DNA of 64,000 bases from Aedes albopictus (lineage: Eukaryota > Arthropoda > Insecta > Diptera > Culicidae), in assembly GCF_035046485.1 (NCBI RefSeq), contig NC_085137.1, forward strand, positions 379,874,706 through 379,938,705, in the 5' to 3' direction. Below the pieces are notes generated by a model, which worked only from the letters and a program-made list of their open reading frames with translations, had not been told where the DNA came from and ran no database searches. Both the position numbers and the translations under genes were made by a program. Positions 32,892 through 45,200 of the stretch are shown in pieces. The first letter of the stretch is position 1. Each line of letters begins with the position of its first letter.

Positions 32892-33089
32892 CCGGCATAG
32901 TGATCTAGTAGCTATCGCTTCTGATTCGTATGCAGATGGTCCTGGGTTCAATCCCTGGCCGTCTTTTTCCTCTTAGTTTGTTTCTTTCCATCCACTTTCG
33001 CTCTTTCTCGTCCAACCTATATAACTCATGTATATTCATAAGTCCATAGCCATCACTAGAAATTAGACTGCTTCAAAAAAAAAAAAAAA
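32892..33089 (+). mobile_element. tRNA-derived SINE with poly-A tail
   Basis: A tRNA-like head with an A-box-like TAGTGATCTAGTAGC and a B box GGTTCAATCCC at about 32945, an AT-rich body, then a 15-A tail (33075-33089). The family is different from those at 5310, 52005 and 55468: it ends in poly-A and not in a short tandem motif. The target duplication was not found. Confidence 0.75.
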
Positions 33090-33274
33090 CGTTTCCTTTC
33101 CTTCCTTTTTTTAGCACAGTGTCAATCTATCATCTATCATATAACGCCTACAAGTTATGCCATCAAGCAAACTGTGCCGCACCTACTTCACCAGAGTAAT
33201 CAACAAACAATCTATCACTCAAATATATCCTCTATCCATGGATCGCATCACCGACCAAAGGTGAGTCCCAGATC

Positions 33275-33677
33275 CAAGGTTGCAACCATTCATTTGCAAA
33301 GATTTACATTCATTTGTTGTTATCTCAGTTCAGAAGCATGCTATCGAAAAACAATGTATGGATGAATTTAACCTTGAAGTTTTATCTAAAAGTTTGCAGA
33401 ACAACGTTGGGGTCGCACACGCATTCCAAAGTCGTGAGCGAGCTGTGAAGGCAACTTTCCACAGCGTGAATGAAATTTACATTCATCGCGTGGAGAGTTG
33501 CCTTCACAACTCGCTCACGATTTTGGTATACGTTTGCGACCCCAATGTTATTCGGCAAACTTTCAGATAAAATTACAAGGTTAAATTCATCCATACATTG
33601 TTTTTCGATAGCATGCTTCTGAACTGAGATAATAGCAAATGAATGTAAATCTTTGCAAATGAATGGTCGCAACCTTG
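33275..33677. mobile_element. Foldback MITE with 8-bp target duplication (hAT-like)
   Basis: Ends CAAGGTTGC and GCAACCTTG, flanked by CCCAGATC on both sides (33267-33274 and 33678-33685). The whole 403 bp is one inverted repeat with a short centre near 33475. Because of this symmetry, plus and minus translations (33280-33570 and 33382-33672) give similar 96-residue peptides, which is not evidence of a gene. An 8-bp duplication with CA...TG ends is the hAT pattern. Confidence 0.9.
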
Positions 33678-33689
33678 CCCAGATCCAGA

Positions 33690-33790
33690 TCTAACATCCT
33701 GTCCTACTAACAAACACTCCAGCTGAGCTGGTTGTGGGGTCTCGGTCTCTAGTAGCAACAACCGTCATACTCTAACATTCATTTCCCTAC
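33690..33790 (+). repeat. Dispersed repeat fragment shared with 2855-2950
   Basis: CTACTAACAAACACTCC, GTCTCGGTCTCTAGTAG and CAACAACCGTCATA correspond to CACTAACAAAAAGTCC, GATCTCGGTCTTTAGTAA and CAACGCACGTCATA at 2855-2935. The order is the same and divergence is moderate. The family is unidentified. Confidence 0.5.
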
Positions 33791-35599
33791 CCAACTGACT
33801 GAAAGAACCGGTATTGATCCAAAATATATGAGCTGCTTAAATTGCACTTTGGGAATAAGTGGAATATCCCAGCCTCTAATTCAGTTGATTCTCAGTGCAA
33901 TTCATACCAGTTCAGATCAATGACGGAAGAGCAATCATCGCATTGACTTGTACAGTTAATCTAAGCTATGCAAAGCTAAGTTAAGCCAATATAAGGAAAT
34001 AGATAATGGTTTTAACAGCGAATAAGCCGTCATTTGCCTTCTGTTACCTATTTCAATCTACATGTTCCTGGTGATACATTGAACCCAGAAGACAAACAAA
34101 GATTCAAAGAAAGTTTCCTTTCCGACCCGAGCGCATGAAAGATCCCACCGCAAGCTCAGAAGCCAAAAACAAACTTTAATAATCGTCTATAAAATTACCC
34201 TAATTGGCCCGCGAATGCACAAGAGACACACACAAAAAAAAGGTTTGCAAAGAAACCAGCCACAAGCAAAACCGAAAAAAATACGTCAAATTGTATTTGT
34301 TCTCATGATTTGCATACACACCCACCGGACCATTATCGCTGCGCTCATTCATTAAAGCGAGCAGCAGCGCCCAAGCATCGCAAACGAACGCGGCAAAGTG
34401 GGAGGAAAATTGCTAATTCGCATCTCTCTTCTAGCAGCAAGCTGGTTGGTTTGGTTGTACGCTACCGCCTGCCACCATCGCACTGTGTTGGCTTTGTGTT
34501 TTCGTTTTCGTTTTTTCGTCCGCCCATTATCGCCGGATGTTGGCGGATGCAGCCTCATGGCCTGCGTCCTGACCTAGCCGCCCAACTTGAATTTAGCGAA
34601 GAATAAAAAAGTCTATCTCTTGTTCGACGGGTTGGTTAACCTACACACGATTGACAGAGGTGTTTTCACTGAATAGTGAAAATGAAAAAGGGGAAATTGT
34701 CCTCCTGGAATGGTTAAAAGCTGTTAGACTGGGATGGATGAGTTAGGGTTTATTGGTTTTGGTTTGCACTTGTCAAAAGTGTATAAACACTTAATTAGGA
34801 GCACTTTTTAGAGAAAGAGAATGTGAACGGTACACTTCAAACACATAACACCTTGTAGAGAAATTATGGTCATGAATATTTTTAAACAATTTGAAGTTCG
34901 TATCCTTTGGTCTGCCTATACCATTAAATACGCCACCCAATAGACAACGATGACAACGTCTACATCTAACAACCGACAGACAGCCTAGAAAACCACCCAC
35001 AAGTCTCTTTCAGTACCATCACCGTCCACCCATTCAGCTCACGGTTGACAGTACATGGTAGCGGCGTGATACGGCTGACTTCCGCCTTTTTGTTGTATCT
35101 CAACATTCAAACTAAGATAGGTAGGTATATACCGAATGCCATTGCTAAATTGTCTGATCATCGTTTTATTGCAGGCTGCTGTTGCTGCTGCGGAAGAAGC
35201 TTGTCTTTTTGGTTGCCATCTAGGCGCCACCGACGGTTGTCGTCGTTGCCGACTACGCGTGCAACAGCGGACGGGGATGAGGTCTATGCAAAACAGTGTA
35301 CCAGCCATTTTCAAGCGAGGGCTCACTAGTTTGCCTCAAATCAACCCCGGTGGGTGTGCGCTTTAAATTTTTAAAGTCACTCAAAAGATCTTCCGCTTCG
35401 CCAAGCTAAATCTACAACGTTTGTCATCCCTTCGGTTGGTTGGTTGGTGTCGGTGTCATCATCAACCTCATCTTGCTGCAATGCAAACGACAATGGTGGA
35501 GAGGAAGATGATATTAACAATCACTGTGGACAACTTTCACCCACGTAGCGAACCTTAACCCTAAACAACCATTTACACGTTTTTGAGAGAGTTCTTTTT
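33791..35599. other. Unique-looking DNA, no gene supported
   Basis: 34300-35560 is less AT-rich and non-repetitive, with CTGCTGTTGCTGCTGCGG near 35176 and CGACGGTTGTCGTCG near 35230. Overlapping ORFs on both strands lack domains and splice context. It could be regulatory DNA or untranslated exons of a neighbouring gene. Confidence 0.35.
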
Positions 35600-35835
35600 T
35601 TCACGGATAGTTAACGTTTTTATTGGAATAGGCCGTTTAAAACGGATTCCATGATGAATTCCTAGAAGAATTAGTGGAAGAGTTTCTTGACGAAACATTA
35701 GAGAAACTGCAGGAGAAACCTTCAGAGGAAGACCAGAAGGAATCCTTGGAGAAATTTCTGGAGGAAGCCCTTGAGGAATTCCAGGGTGCATTAAAATAAA
35801 AATTTCTGAAAGAATCTCAAAAGGATTCCCTTTTT
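35600..35835. repeat. Degenerate repeat block
   Basis: Purine-rich GGAATCCTTGGAGAAATTTC-type words. The minus-strand ORF covering it is compositional. Confidence 0.6.
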
Positions 35836-36339
35836 TTCTATTCAGATGAGCCACTGCGACCAGTCAGTATTTAGATCTTTTGTGGCAATACCCGTATCCT
35901 TAGTATTTAGTGCATGTCGTACTACTCCATTGTCATTGAGAGGCAATGGAGCATCGATTTCGATACAGATCTTGTTTTGTTACCTCAGAGGTTCGAGAAA
36001 TCGAATGTGATGAAAAAGTACCGTTTTCACAGGGAAATAAATCCCAGCGAAAGTGCGCCCTTAATCACACATAATCGATTCTATGTATTTTTGTCAAATT
36101 AGAGAATGCGTTCGGTAATAAGAACTCACGTGAGTCCTTGTATCACCAGTACTTATCAGTCCTTAGTAGGTTATTACGCAGTAAGATACGCAAAGCATGT
36201 TTGTTTTTCTTACATCAAGTGTAGTCTCGGCGAGAACAAACCGAGTCTTTAACTATCCGTAAGGCAAAATAAATGCAATTTTAGAAATTGTCACTAGTAA
36301 CAAGGGCTTTGTACCATGAATCTTTATTACCAAAACGCA

Positions 36340-36570
36340 TTACCCTAGCTCAACAAGCTGGATGTCACCAGGGTTCAGTTTGGTAGATCTTACTCCGTAA
36401 CGCAACCCAAAAGGGAGATCTACCCACGTTACGGGCTCCGTTAAAGATCGAGCATGTTTTAAACTCCCTCAGCACGGGTCGCCTGACACCTTGGATTGGG
36501 GTTCCCTGTTTGGTGGACTTTTACCCCCGGAACAGGGGGTCCGTAGTGCCATTATAAGCTGGCAACTACA
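36340..36570. repeat. Probable interspersed repeat, family unknown
   Basis: Compositionally distinct GC-richer stretch with GGTAGATCTTACTCCGTAAC paired against GGGAGATCTACCCACGTTAC and CCCCCGGAACAGGGGG. It looks like a transposon end or untranslated region between AT-rich blocks, but I could not assign it. Confidence 0.35.
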
Positions 36571-37384
36571 CGGAGCAAAGGATTCCCTAGAGGAATCTCC
36601 AAAGGAATTCCTTGAGAAGTCCCTGCATAAATTCCCAAATGAATTTTTTGGAGGAATAACTGGAAGAATTGTTGGAGCAATCTTTATAGGAACTTCTGGA
36701 GGAAGCATTTTTGAAGGAATACTCGGAGGAATTCCTTTAGGGACCCCTGGAAGAATTCTTAGAGGAATCCCTAGAAGAGGAATCCCTTGAGGAATTCCTG
36801 GAGGTATACCTGGTGGAACGACATTAATAAATCCTGAAGGAGTCCCAGATAGAGTTTTTGAAAGAAGAAGTACTAAATTTTTGAAGAAAAAAAAAAACAA
36901 TACCTGAAGGCTAGCCTGAAGGAATCCTAAGAAGAGCTCTAGCATAAAATTCTGGAGGAATACCTGTAGGAATCCTGGCAGCAATCTCATGAGCAATTTC
37001 TTAGGAAATCCCAAGTGAGTTCCCTAAACAAAATCATCCTAAAATATTAGGAATCCAAGCAATCCCTGAAAAAAAAAGAAACTGAAGAAATCCATGTCTA
37101 CGGTTATTTCAGAACGAATTTGAAGGACTCCTTAGATAGATTTGTAAAGGATTTTTTATGAAGGAATTCCTGAATTAATTTTTGAATAATCTCTGGTAAA
37201 ATTTTCTAGAACAATTTCTGGAAGAAATTAATGCAGATATACTTCTAAAAATTCCAGATGGAAATGTTGGAACACTCTTAAGCAGAATTCTCAAAAGAAT
37301 ATATGGAGAAATCCCTGCAGAAATTTTTATTCTCTGCAGGAATAATGGCAGATTAACCTTAAAATTTCTGGTGAAATACCTGGC
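36571..37384. repeat. Degenerate repeat block
   Basis: GGAATTCCTTGAGAAG, TGGAGGAATACC and similar purine-rich words. The 181-residue minus-strand ORF at 36469-37014 is an artefact: a proline/isoleucine-rich string produced by the repeat. Confidence 0.7.
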
Positions 37385-40300
37385 ACGGTAAAGGTTGGGT
37401 ATGCTGCCCAATTCAGATCCTATTGCCACTAGATCCACTAGCCTCTGCCCAGCAATTCCTATCCCTATTCCCTACCTCCTCGTGGTACCGGCCGTAAACT
37501 ATTAGCAACCTTAGGGAAGATCGGGTAACCAACCCCGGTGGGAACTTTGGTCGAAGGCTGACAGGGAAGGGGGGGGGGTTTACTTTGGCAAACCTGAGCG
37601 TCTGTTCTCCAGGAGAAGCGGCTCACAACAGCGTCTGATCCCCATGTTAGGGGCGGCTGATCTACGTTCGAGTGCCAGGGAAGAACTCTAAGCTCAACTG
37701 TGCACTATGGCGCTCCGGAAAGCAGGGGGTTGGTGTCAAGCCGTACGAGCCAGCCGTAAAAAAAAAACATTGTAACGGAAAATCAGCAACACAATAATAC
37801 GAACCGAGACCAACGGCAACGGCCCCAGCGAACAAAAAGGACTTGCGATTGGAAACTCTGTACGTGGATCTGCCGATCTCTCAACTTCATTGGGAGCACC
37901 CGCATACTCGCCGATCTACTGAAGGACCGCGGGTTCGGCATCATAGCGCTGCAGGAGGTATGTTTGACAGGATCCTTGGTGCGAACGTTTAGAGGTAACC
38001 ATACCATCTACCAGAGCTGCGGCAACACACGCGAGCTGGGAACAGCTTTCATCGTGATGGGTGATATGCAGAGGCGCGTGATCGGTTGGTGGCCGATCGA
38101 CGAAAGAATATGCAGGTTGAGGATCAAGGGCCGATTCTTCAACTTCAGCATAATAAACGTGCACAGCCCACACTCCGGAAGCACTGATGATGACAAGGAC
38201 GCATTTTACGCGCAGCTCGAACGCGAGTACGATCGCTGCCCAAGCCACGACGTCAAGATCATCATAGGAGATTTGAACGCTCAGGTAGGCCAGGAGGAGG
38301 AATTCAGACCGACGATTGGTAAGTTCAGCGCCCACCAGCTGACGAACGAAAACGGCCTACGACTCATTGATTTCGCCGCCTCCAAAAATATGGCCACCTT
38401 TATCCAACACAGCCTCCCTTATCGTTACACTTGGAGATCACCACAGCAGACGGAATCTCAAATCGACCACGTTCTGATTGACGGACGGCACATCTCCGAC
38501 ATTATCGACGTCAGGACCTATCGTGGCGCCAACATCGACTCCTGGTGATGGTAAAACTGCGCCCAAAACTCTCCGTCACCAACAAATGTAAGGTACCCGC
38601 GACCGCCACGGTACAACCTAGATCGACTGAAACAACCGGATGTCGCCTCAGCGTACGCGTAGAATCTCGAGGCTGCGTTGCCAGACGAGGGCGAGCTTGA
38701 TGAGGCCCCTCTAGAGTACTGCTGGAGTACAGTGAAAGCAGCCATCAACGACGCAGCCGAGATCACCATCGGGTACGTGGAACGGAATCGACGGAACGAA
38801 TGGTTCGACGAAGAGTGCAGAACGGTTTTGGAGGAGAAGAACGCAGCGAGGGCGGTAATGCTGCAGCAAAGGACTCGACAGAACGTGGAACGTTATAAAC
38901 AGAAGCGGAAACAGCAGACCCGCCTCTTTCGGGAGAAAAAGCGCCGCCTGGAAGAAGCGGATTGTGAAGAAATGGAACTGATGTGCCATTCCCAAGAAAC
39001 ACGGAAGTTCTATCAGAAGCTCAACGCATCCCGCAACGGCTTCGTGCCACGAGCCGAAATATGCAGGGATAAAGACGGAGGCCTCTTGACGGACGGACGT
39101 GAGGTGATCGAAAGGTGGAAGCAACACTTCGATCAGCATCTGAACGGCGTGGAGAACAAATGCACAGGGGCCTCGACAGCGGAAGAAACGACGACGCCAG
39201 TGCAGCGGAGGACGGAAATGAATCAACTCCCACGCTGAGGGAAGTTAAGGATGCCATTCACCAGCTCAAAACCAACAAAGCAGCTGGTAAGAAGGGTATC
39301 GCAGCTGAACTTATCAAGATGTGCCCAGAAAAGTTGGCCATCTGTCTGCATCGGCTGATAGTCAGAATCTGGGAAACCGAACAGCTACCGGAGGAGTGGA
39401 AGGAAGGGGTAATCTGCCGCATTCACAAGAAAGGCGACCATTTGGAATGTGAGAGCTTCAGGGCGATCACAATTTTGAATGCCGCCTACAAACTGCTATC
39501 CCAGATCATCTTCCGTCGTCTGTCACCTAACACGAATGAGTTCGTGGGAAGTTATCAAGCCGATTTCATCGACGGCCGGTCGACAACGGACCAGATCCTC
39601 CAGAAATGCCGTGAATACCAGGTCCCAACGCATCACCTGTTCACCGACTTCAAAGCGGCATACGGCAGTATCGACCGCGCAGAGCTATGGATAATCATGG
39701 ACGAAAACGGCTTTCCTGGGAAGCTGACTAGACTGATTAAAGCAACGATGGACGGTGTGCAAAACTGCGTAAGGGTTTCGGGTGAACTATCCAGTTCATT
39801 CGAATCTCGCCGGGGACTGCGACAAGGTGATGGACTTTCATGCCTACTATTCAACATCGCTCTGGAAGGTGTGATGCGACGAGCCGGGCTCAACAGGCGG
39901 GGAACGATTTTCACAAAATCTGGTAAATTTGTGTGCTTTGCGGACGACATGGACATTATCGCTAGAACATTTGGAACGGTAACAGAGCTGTACACACGCC
40001 TGAAACGCGAATCAGCAAAGGTCGGACTGGTGGTGAATGCCTCAAAAACAAAATACATGCTACTAGGCGGAACCGAACACGACCAGATCCGTCTGGGTAG
40101 TAATGTTACGATAGACGGGGATACTTTCGAGGTGGTGGAGGAATTCGTCTACCTCGGATCCTTACTGACGGCTGACAACAACGTGAGCCGTGAAATTCGG
40201 AGGCTCATCATCAGCGGAAGTCGGGCATACTACGGGCTCCAGAAGAAACTGCGATCGAAAAAGATTCACCCACGCACCAAATGCACCATGTAGAAAACGC

Positions 40301-40685
40301 TAATAAGACCGGTGGTGCTCTACTGGCACGAGACATGGACCATGCTCGAGGAGGACTGAAGCACTCGGAATTTTCGAGCGACGCGTGCTAAGGACGGTCT
40401 GCGGCGGTGTGCAAGAGAACGATGTGTGGCGGAGAAGGATGAACCACGAGCTCGCTGCACTTTACGGCGAACCCAGCATCCAGAAGGTGGCCAAAGCCGG
40501 AAGGATACGGTGGGCAGGGCATGTTGCAAGAATGCCGGACAACAACCCTGCAAATCTGGTGTTTGCTACTGATCCGGTAGGCACAAGAAGGCATGGAGCG
40601 CAGAGAGTATGATGGGCGGACCTGGTGGGCGCGACCGAGGATGGAGGGAGAGCGGCAGCCACAAATCTAGTATTGTGGCATACTA
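37385..40685 (+). mobile_element. Decayed RTE-like LINE
   Basis: A GC-richer 3.3-kb unit in AT-rich flanks. A non-coding 5' region (37385-37830, including GTGGTACCGGCCG and a G10 tract) precedes an endonuclease and RT. The 3' end abuts a MITE at 40686. Target duplications are not visible. Confidence 0.75.
37840..40612 (+). pseudogene. LINE ORF: AP endonuclease and reverse transcriptase, broken
   Basis: The endonuclease starts with DWKLCTWICRSLNF and LADLLKDRGFGIIALQEV, then NVHSPHSG, IIGDLNAQVG and TESQIDHVLI, the expected APE order. The frame breaks at 38540-38548, where NIDS is followed by an apparent 8-nt loss before LVMVKLRP. Further damage: a TAG near 38659, a frameshift between about 39165 and 39190, a TAG at 40291-40293 and a TGA near 40358. 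RT from 39115: REVKDAIHQLKTNKAAG, FTDFKAAYGSIDR (motif A), RRGLRQGDGLSCLLFNIAL (motif B), FADDMDII (FADD, motif C). The tail includes RWAGHVARM. At least five lesions mean it cannot move itself. Confidence 0.88.
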
Positions 40686-41362
40686 CACAAGTTTACAAAA
40701 TAAAACGAAAGTCGTGAACTTCTGTCAACGAGCAAAATTTTCGATGCACAATTTAGTGCTGATTTCGAAACCGACCTTCAAAAAATTTTAAGTAGAACAG
40801 TTTTTGAGTTTTAGCTCAATATCGAGTTTTGCAAATTTTCAAAATATGTAATTAACTAAAATTCAAATATGTTACGTTTTGTTCAATCAATTTTAAATCT
40901 TTTTCCATAAATTAAAAGCTGAATACAATACCATTCGATCATCTGAGTACAGGTTTTGCGTCAGATTGATGAAATTCAAGATATTGGCGTGTTTTAGGGA
41001 CGATCTTCTTAAATTTTAGCAAAATTCCCAAAATTTTTTGAAGAAATGTATTTTTTTCAATAAGAAAAAACCAACTTAAAAATTATTTCTCGACGTTTAT
41101 TTGACATATCATATGTAGGCGAGTTACAGTAAAAATTTTAGCTCAATCGGAGCATTGATTACGGAGAATGAGATGTTTGAAGTGAGCGACTTTGCTTAAA
41201 AATAGAACAAAAATCGATTTCAAATCATCAACCTTGTATGGAAAGTCGAAAAAATTTCCGCTCTACTGTAATTTTTTTCTTTCGCGTTTTCGAACTCAGG
41301 GCATGATTCTACACCAAAAATGATCATCAGCTTACCGAGTTCAAAAATGCTGTAAACTAGTG
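40686..41362 (+). mobile_element. 677-bp MITE, CACAAGTTTACA ends, copy 2
   Basis: Same family and orientation as 28759-29423. The ends are CACAAGTTTACAAA and TGTAAACTAGTG, with CTA flanking on both sides (40683-40685 and 41363-41365). Two copies with different flanking triplets (TAA and CTA) fix the element ends and the 3-bp duplication. Confidence 0.87.
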
Positions 41363-41365
41363 CTA

Positions 41366-42289
41366 TTATTGATTACGTCTTGTGTTAAATGTGATGTTGA
41401 ACAAATAAATGTATTTATGTAATATATGGCATGATCTTCTATGCCTTTGCTTGTGTAGCCTATTTTTACTAATTTAAAAAAAGTGAAATTCCTTTCCAAA
41501 ACTGATGAATATTCAGACAAACTCCCAACCAGCACTTTCACGCAAATTATTCGGTTTCCATAGCCGTATGCTTTCAAACAGCCTCAAGATGATCCATCCA
41601 CCCCGGTGAAATACTCTTCACGGAAGGTTATGAAGATAAATAAAATCCTCTTGGTCCAGTTTGGCCCGGGTCCGGTCGGTCATTTAAGAAAGACACGGAG
41701 AAGAACACTCTAAGTTGGTTTGCTTCAATCCAAACCCAACCCTAACCGAACCCTCTCCAAGTAACAACGCCAATTGTGGCAAAGGACGAAATGCGGAGGA
41801 ATAAATTTTCCCACCCCACGAAGCAACGCAACAACGAACGGTCGGAGAAACATCCTAAGACGATCGGTATAAGCCTTCCCAGGAGGAAAATTGCGGCTAA
41901 ACCCGTTGCCAACACATCATTTGTTTCAATTTTCTCTCGCCGCTGCTGCTGGGGGAAATGATTGAACTGACCGCCGTCCGTGCCCGGTCCAGTATGCTTA
42001 CAATGGTTTGAATCAACCAACCCAGAGACAAAGGGTCGTATTTGGTTGTTTGGTGGAAAATTGGAAAATTTAGTGGTTTGGCCGGATTTATTGATGCTAC
42101 CCTGACTGCGAATGCGAAGCCAATAAATTATTGTGTCGCTTCAAGAGCGAAGGATTCACAGTTTAGATACACCCAAACAACGCAACAGTGGTTAGTTTTA
42201 TATCAGAATCCTTCAAACAGTGAGCGTGTACACGCATACAGTATTTAAAGTATATTATTTGGATGGTCAAAGAAACTGCTGAAAACAAC
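41366..42289. other. No gene supported
   Basis: 41580-42100 is unique and moderately GC-rich. Short ORFs on both strands lack recognisable content. Confidence 0.35.
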
Positions 42290-45200
42290 CTAGGAGCGAT
42301 ATAATTAATAACTTCTAGATGCAACTCTGATGGAACAGCTGGAACAATTCCTGAAGAAACTGTTGAAGCACTTTCTAGAAGGATGAATTACTTTAGAAAT
42401 TTCAGACGAAATTTCTCGAAAAACTGTTCCATTCCGTCTGAAATTTCTGAAGTAATTCTTGGAATACTAAGGAAGTCTCTTTACATATTTCTAAAATAAT
42501 CCCGAGGAAACTTTCAGAAGGAAAAATATTTCTGAAAAACAAAAACCCGGAGGAATCCATGAAAGTCTCGAGAAATTCGAAGGCGTATTTTTGAAAAACA
42601 TACATTGGAAACCCCCCGGTGGAATAGCCAACAAAACTTCTTGAATTATGTTTAGAAGAATTTAAAAAAAAACTGCTGATGAATATCTATAACGATTTGT
42701 TGATTGGATTCCTGGAGGAATCCAGGGAAAATTTCTAGAGGTATCGATGGGGGAACTCCTAGAGAAATTCTTGAGAAAATGCCCATAGTTATCCTGGCAG
42801 AATTTCTGAAGGAATCTCTAGAAGAATATTGAAACAAAACCCTCTAGTATTTCAGTAAGAAGATTTGGAAAAATCCTTGAAGGAATCCATAGAAGAATTT
42901 CTGAGGAAATCCTTTGAGCAATTACTGAAAGAGAATTTTTTTAAGTAATGCCTAATAGATTTTCCTTAAAAAATCTGAAGAAGAATTCCTGAAAGAACCG
43001 CTGTGGGAATTTTTGAATTTTCAGGAGAATGAGTAGTCCTTGAATTTATTTTAAAAATAATTTATTGAAATTCCTTAAAGAATTTATGAAGCAATGCTTA
43101 ATGAAGTTTTTTTTTAAGAAAACATCCATGATATTTGAAGTTTTTTTGAGTTTCTAGATGAATTTGTAGATGACTTTCCAAAAAAACCCAGGAGGTCTAT
43201 CTGAAAGAATCCATGAAATATTTTTGAAAAAGTTCATGTGAGGTTTTCTAGACAAATCCCATGAATTTTTTTTTGGAGAAACCTTAAGAGACCTGAGAAA
43301 TTTCTGGAGACATTCTTGGATGAATTTCTTGGACAACTTATGCAAGATTTGCATAAATATTAGAAGGATTCTATGGAAGACTTTACGAAAGAAAGAATTT
43401 TCGATAGAAATCCATGCAATCATTTCTGAAGCAATCCATGGAAGACTTTCTTAAGCAGTTCTTTGAGAAAATGTTGAAGTACATTCTAGAGTCTGAAAGA
43501 ATCTATAGAAAGTTTTGTGAATTAATCTCTGGCTGATTTTTTGATTCAAGGATTCCTTGGAGGATTTTTTGTTCAAATATAAAGTAGAATTTCTGAAGAA
43601 ATTCCAAGCGGATTTTCCAAAGGAGTCTATAAAATATGGAATATATTATGGTTTCCATGGAAGATTTTTTTTTCAGGAATCCATTTTTTTAATGGATCCC
43701 AATGTGGATTTCAGGAAGAGTTCATGAATTAATTATCGAGTAAATACATACAGTAATGTTCCGTTTTTATCACGGCCTCCGCGCGTCAGTCCTTCATTTT
43801 TCATTCATTTGCTGATACATTTGAGAGCAAGTGTTTCCCCTCTTCTTTAAGGTGAATGTTGAAGACGCGATTTGCAACGTTGAACATATTCAAAATGCGT
43901 GTAGATTTTGTAGAATATTTAAAAGTATTTTTGAAAAGGGGCGTGATAAAATCGGAACAATACTGTATATGGAAGGCTTTCTTAAGTAACCCTGACCTAG
44001 TTTGTAAAAGAACTTAGAAGACTACTCTGGTTGAATTAAAACAAATGATTTTTTTTCAAATCCCCCCAAAATTTTCTGAAGAAACCTCTGGAGGAATCCG
44101 TTGTGACATTTCCAAAGGATTTCGTGAAGAATTTCTGAAAACCTCCGGAGTCCCTGGAGAAGAGATGCGTTGCTCAAACAATTCATCGTGAAATTTCTAG
44201 AAAAATATCAGGATGCAAAAAAAAAATGCGAATGAATCATCGGAGTTTTTTTTTACATTTCTTCAAGATACTGATGTGGGAATTTCTGATGGATGTCCTG
44301 GAAAAGCTTCCGAGAAAACCATGGATTAACGATTTCTTTTAAATCTCTGGAGACATTCCTGTATAAATATCGTCAAGATGGAACCTGTGGGTAAATGTTT
44401 GAAATAATCCTTGGACGAATTCCTACTTCAATCCAAAAAAATACTTTGTATAGTATTTTTAAATAAAAATTTTGAATGGATCCCATAAAGAATTTCTACA
44501 GAAATTCTTGGAGAAAATTTCTGAATAAATCCTGGAAAGATTTATGAAATAACCTGAGAAGATATTTCTGGACGAGTACTTGAACAAATTCCCAAAGGAG
44601 TTTCTGAAGAAAATTTTGGAAGACTTTTTTTAAAAAGTACTCGAGAATTTCTGTAGCTATATCGAAGAGATTTTATAAATAAATACTTGAAGAAATTTCT
44701 GAATATATACCGACAGGAGTTTTTGAAGTTACCCAGGACGATTTTTTTTTTCAATAAATCAGAGAAGTTCCAGAAGCAATGCATACAAGTTTTCCTATTT
44801 ATCAAATTTAATTATTTGGGAAACTTCTGGAAGAACTGATAGATATTCAAGAGGAATCCGTGAAAAAAAATCAAATGGAAGGTATTTCTGAAGAACAAAG
44901 CTATCTGGAGGAATCCAAGGAAATTTCCAGATGAAATCGAAATTTCTGGAGAAATACATCGAGAAACCGCCGGTGGAATACCAAACAGAACCTCTTGAAA
45001 CATATTTGAAGAAATTCCAGGAGTTATCTATACAGAAATTTCTTGAAGGAAAGCTTGGAGAAATTTCTGAGCAAATACATTGAGAAATACACGACGGAAT
45101 TCCGAAAGGAATATTTTGTTAATTTTTGAAGGAATGTCTAGAAGAAATAAAAAAAAACTCCAGCATTTTTGACAGAATAGTTGGAAAAATTTCTGAAGGA

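Noticed and set aside
33280..33672. Two 96-residue ORFs on opposite strands with similar sequence
   Set aside because: They come from the near-perfect inverted repeat of the MITE and are not a gene pair.
36469..37014. 181-residue Pro/Ile-rich minus-strand ORF
   Set aside because: It lies in the degenerate repeat. The peptide is a periodic read-through of GGAATTCC-type words.
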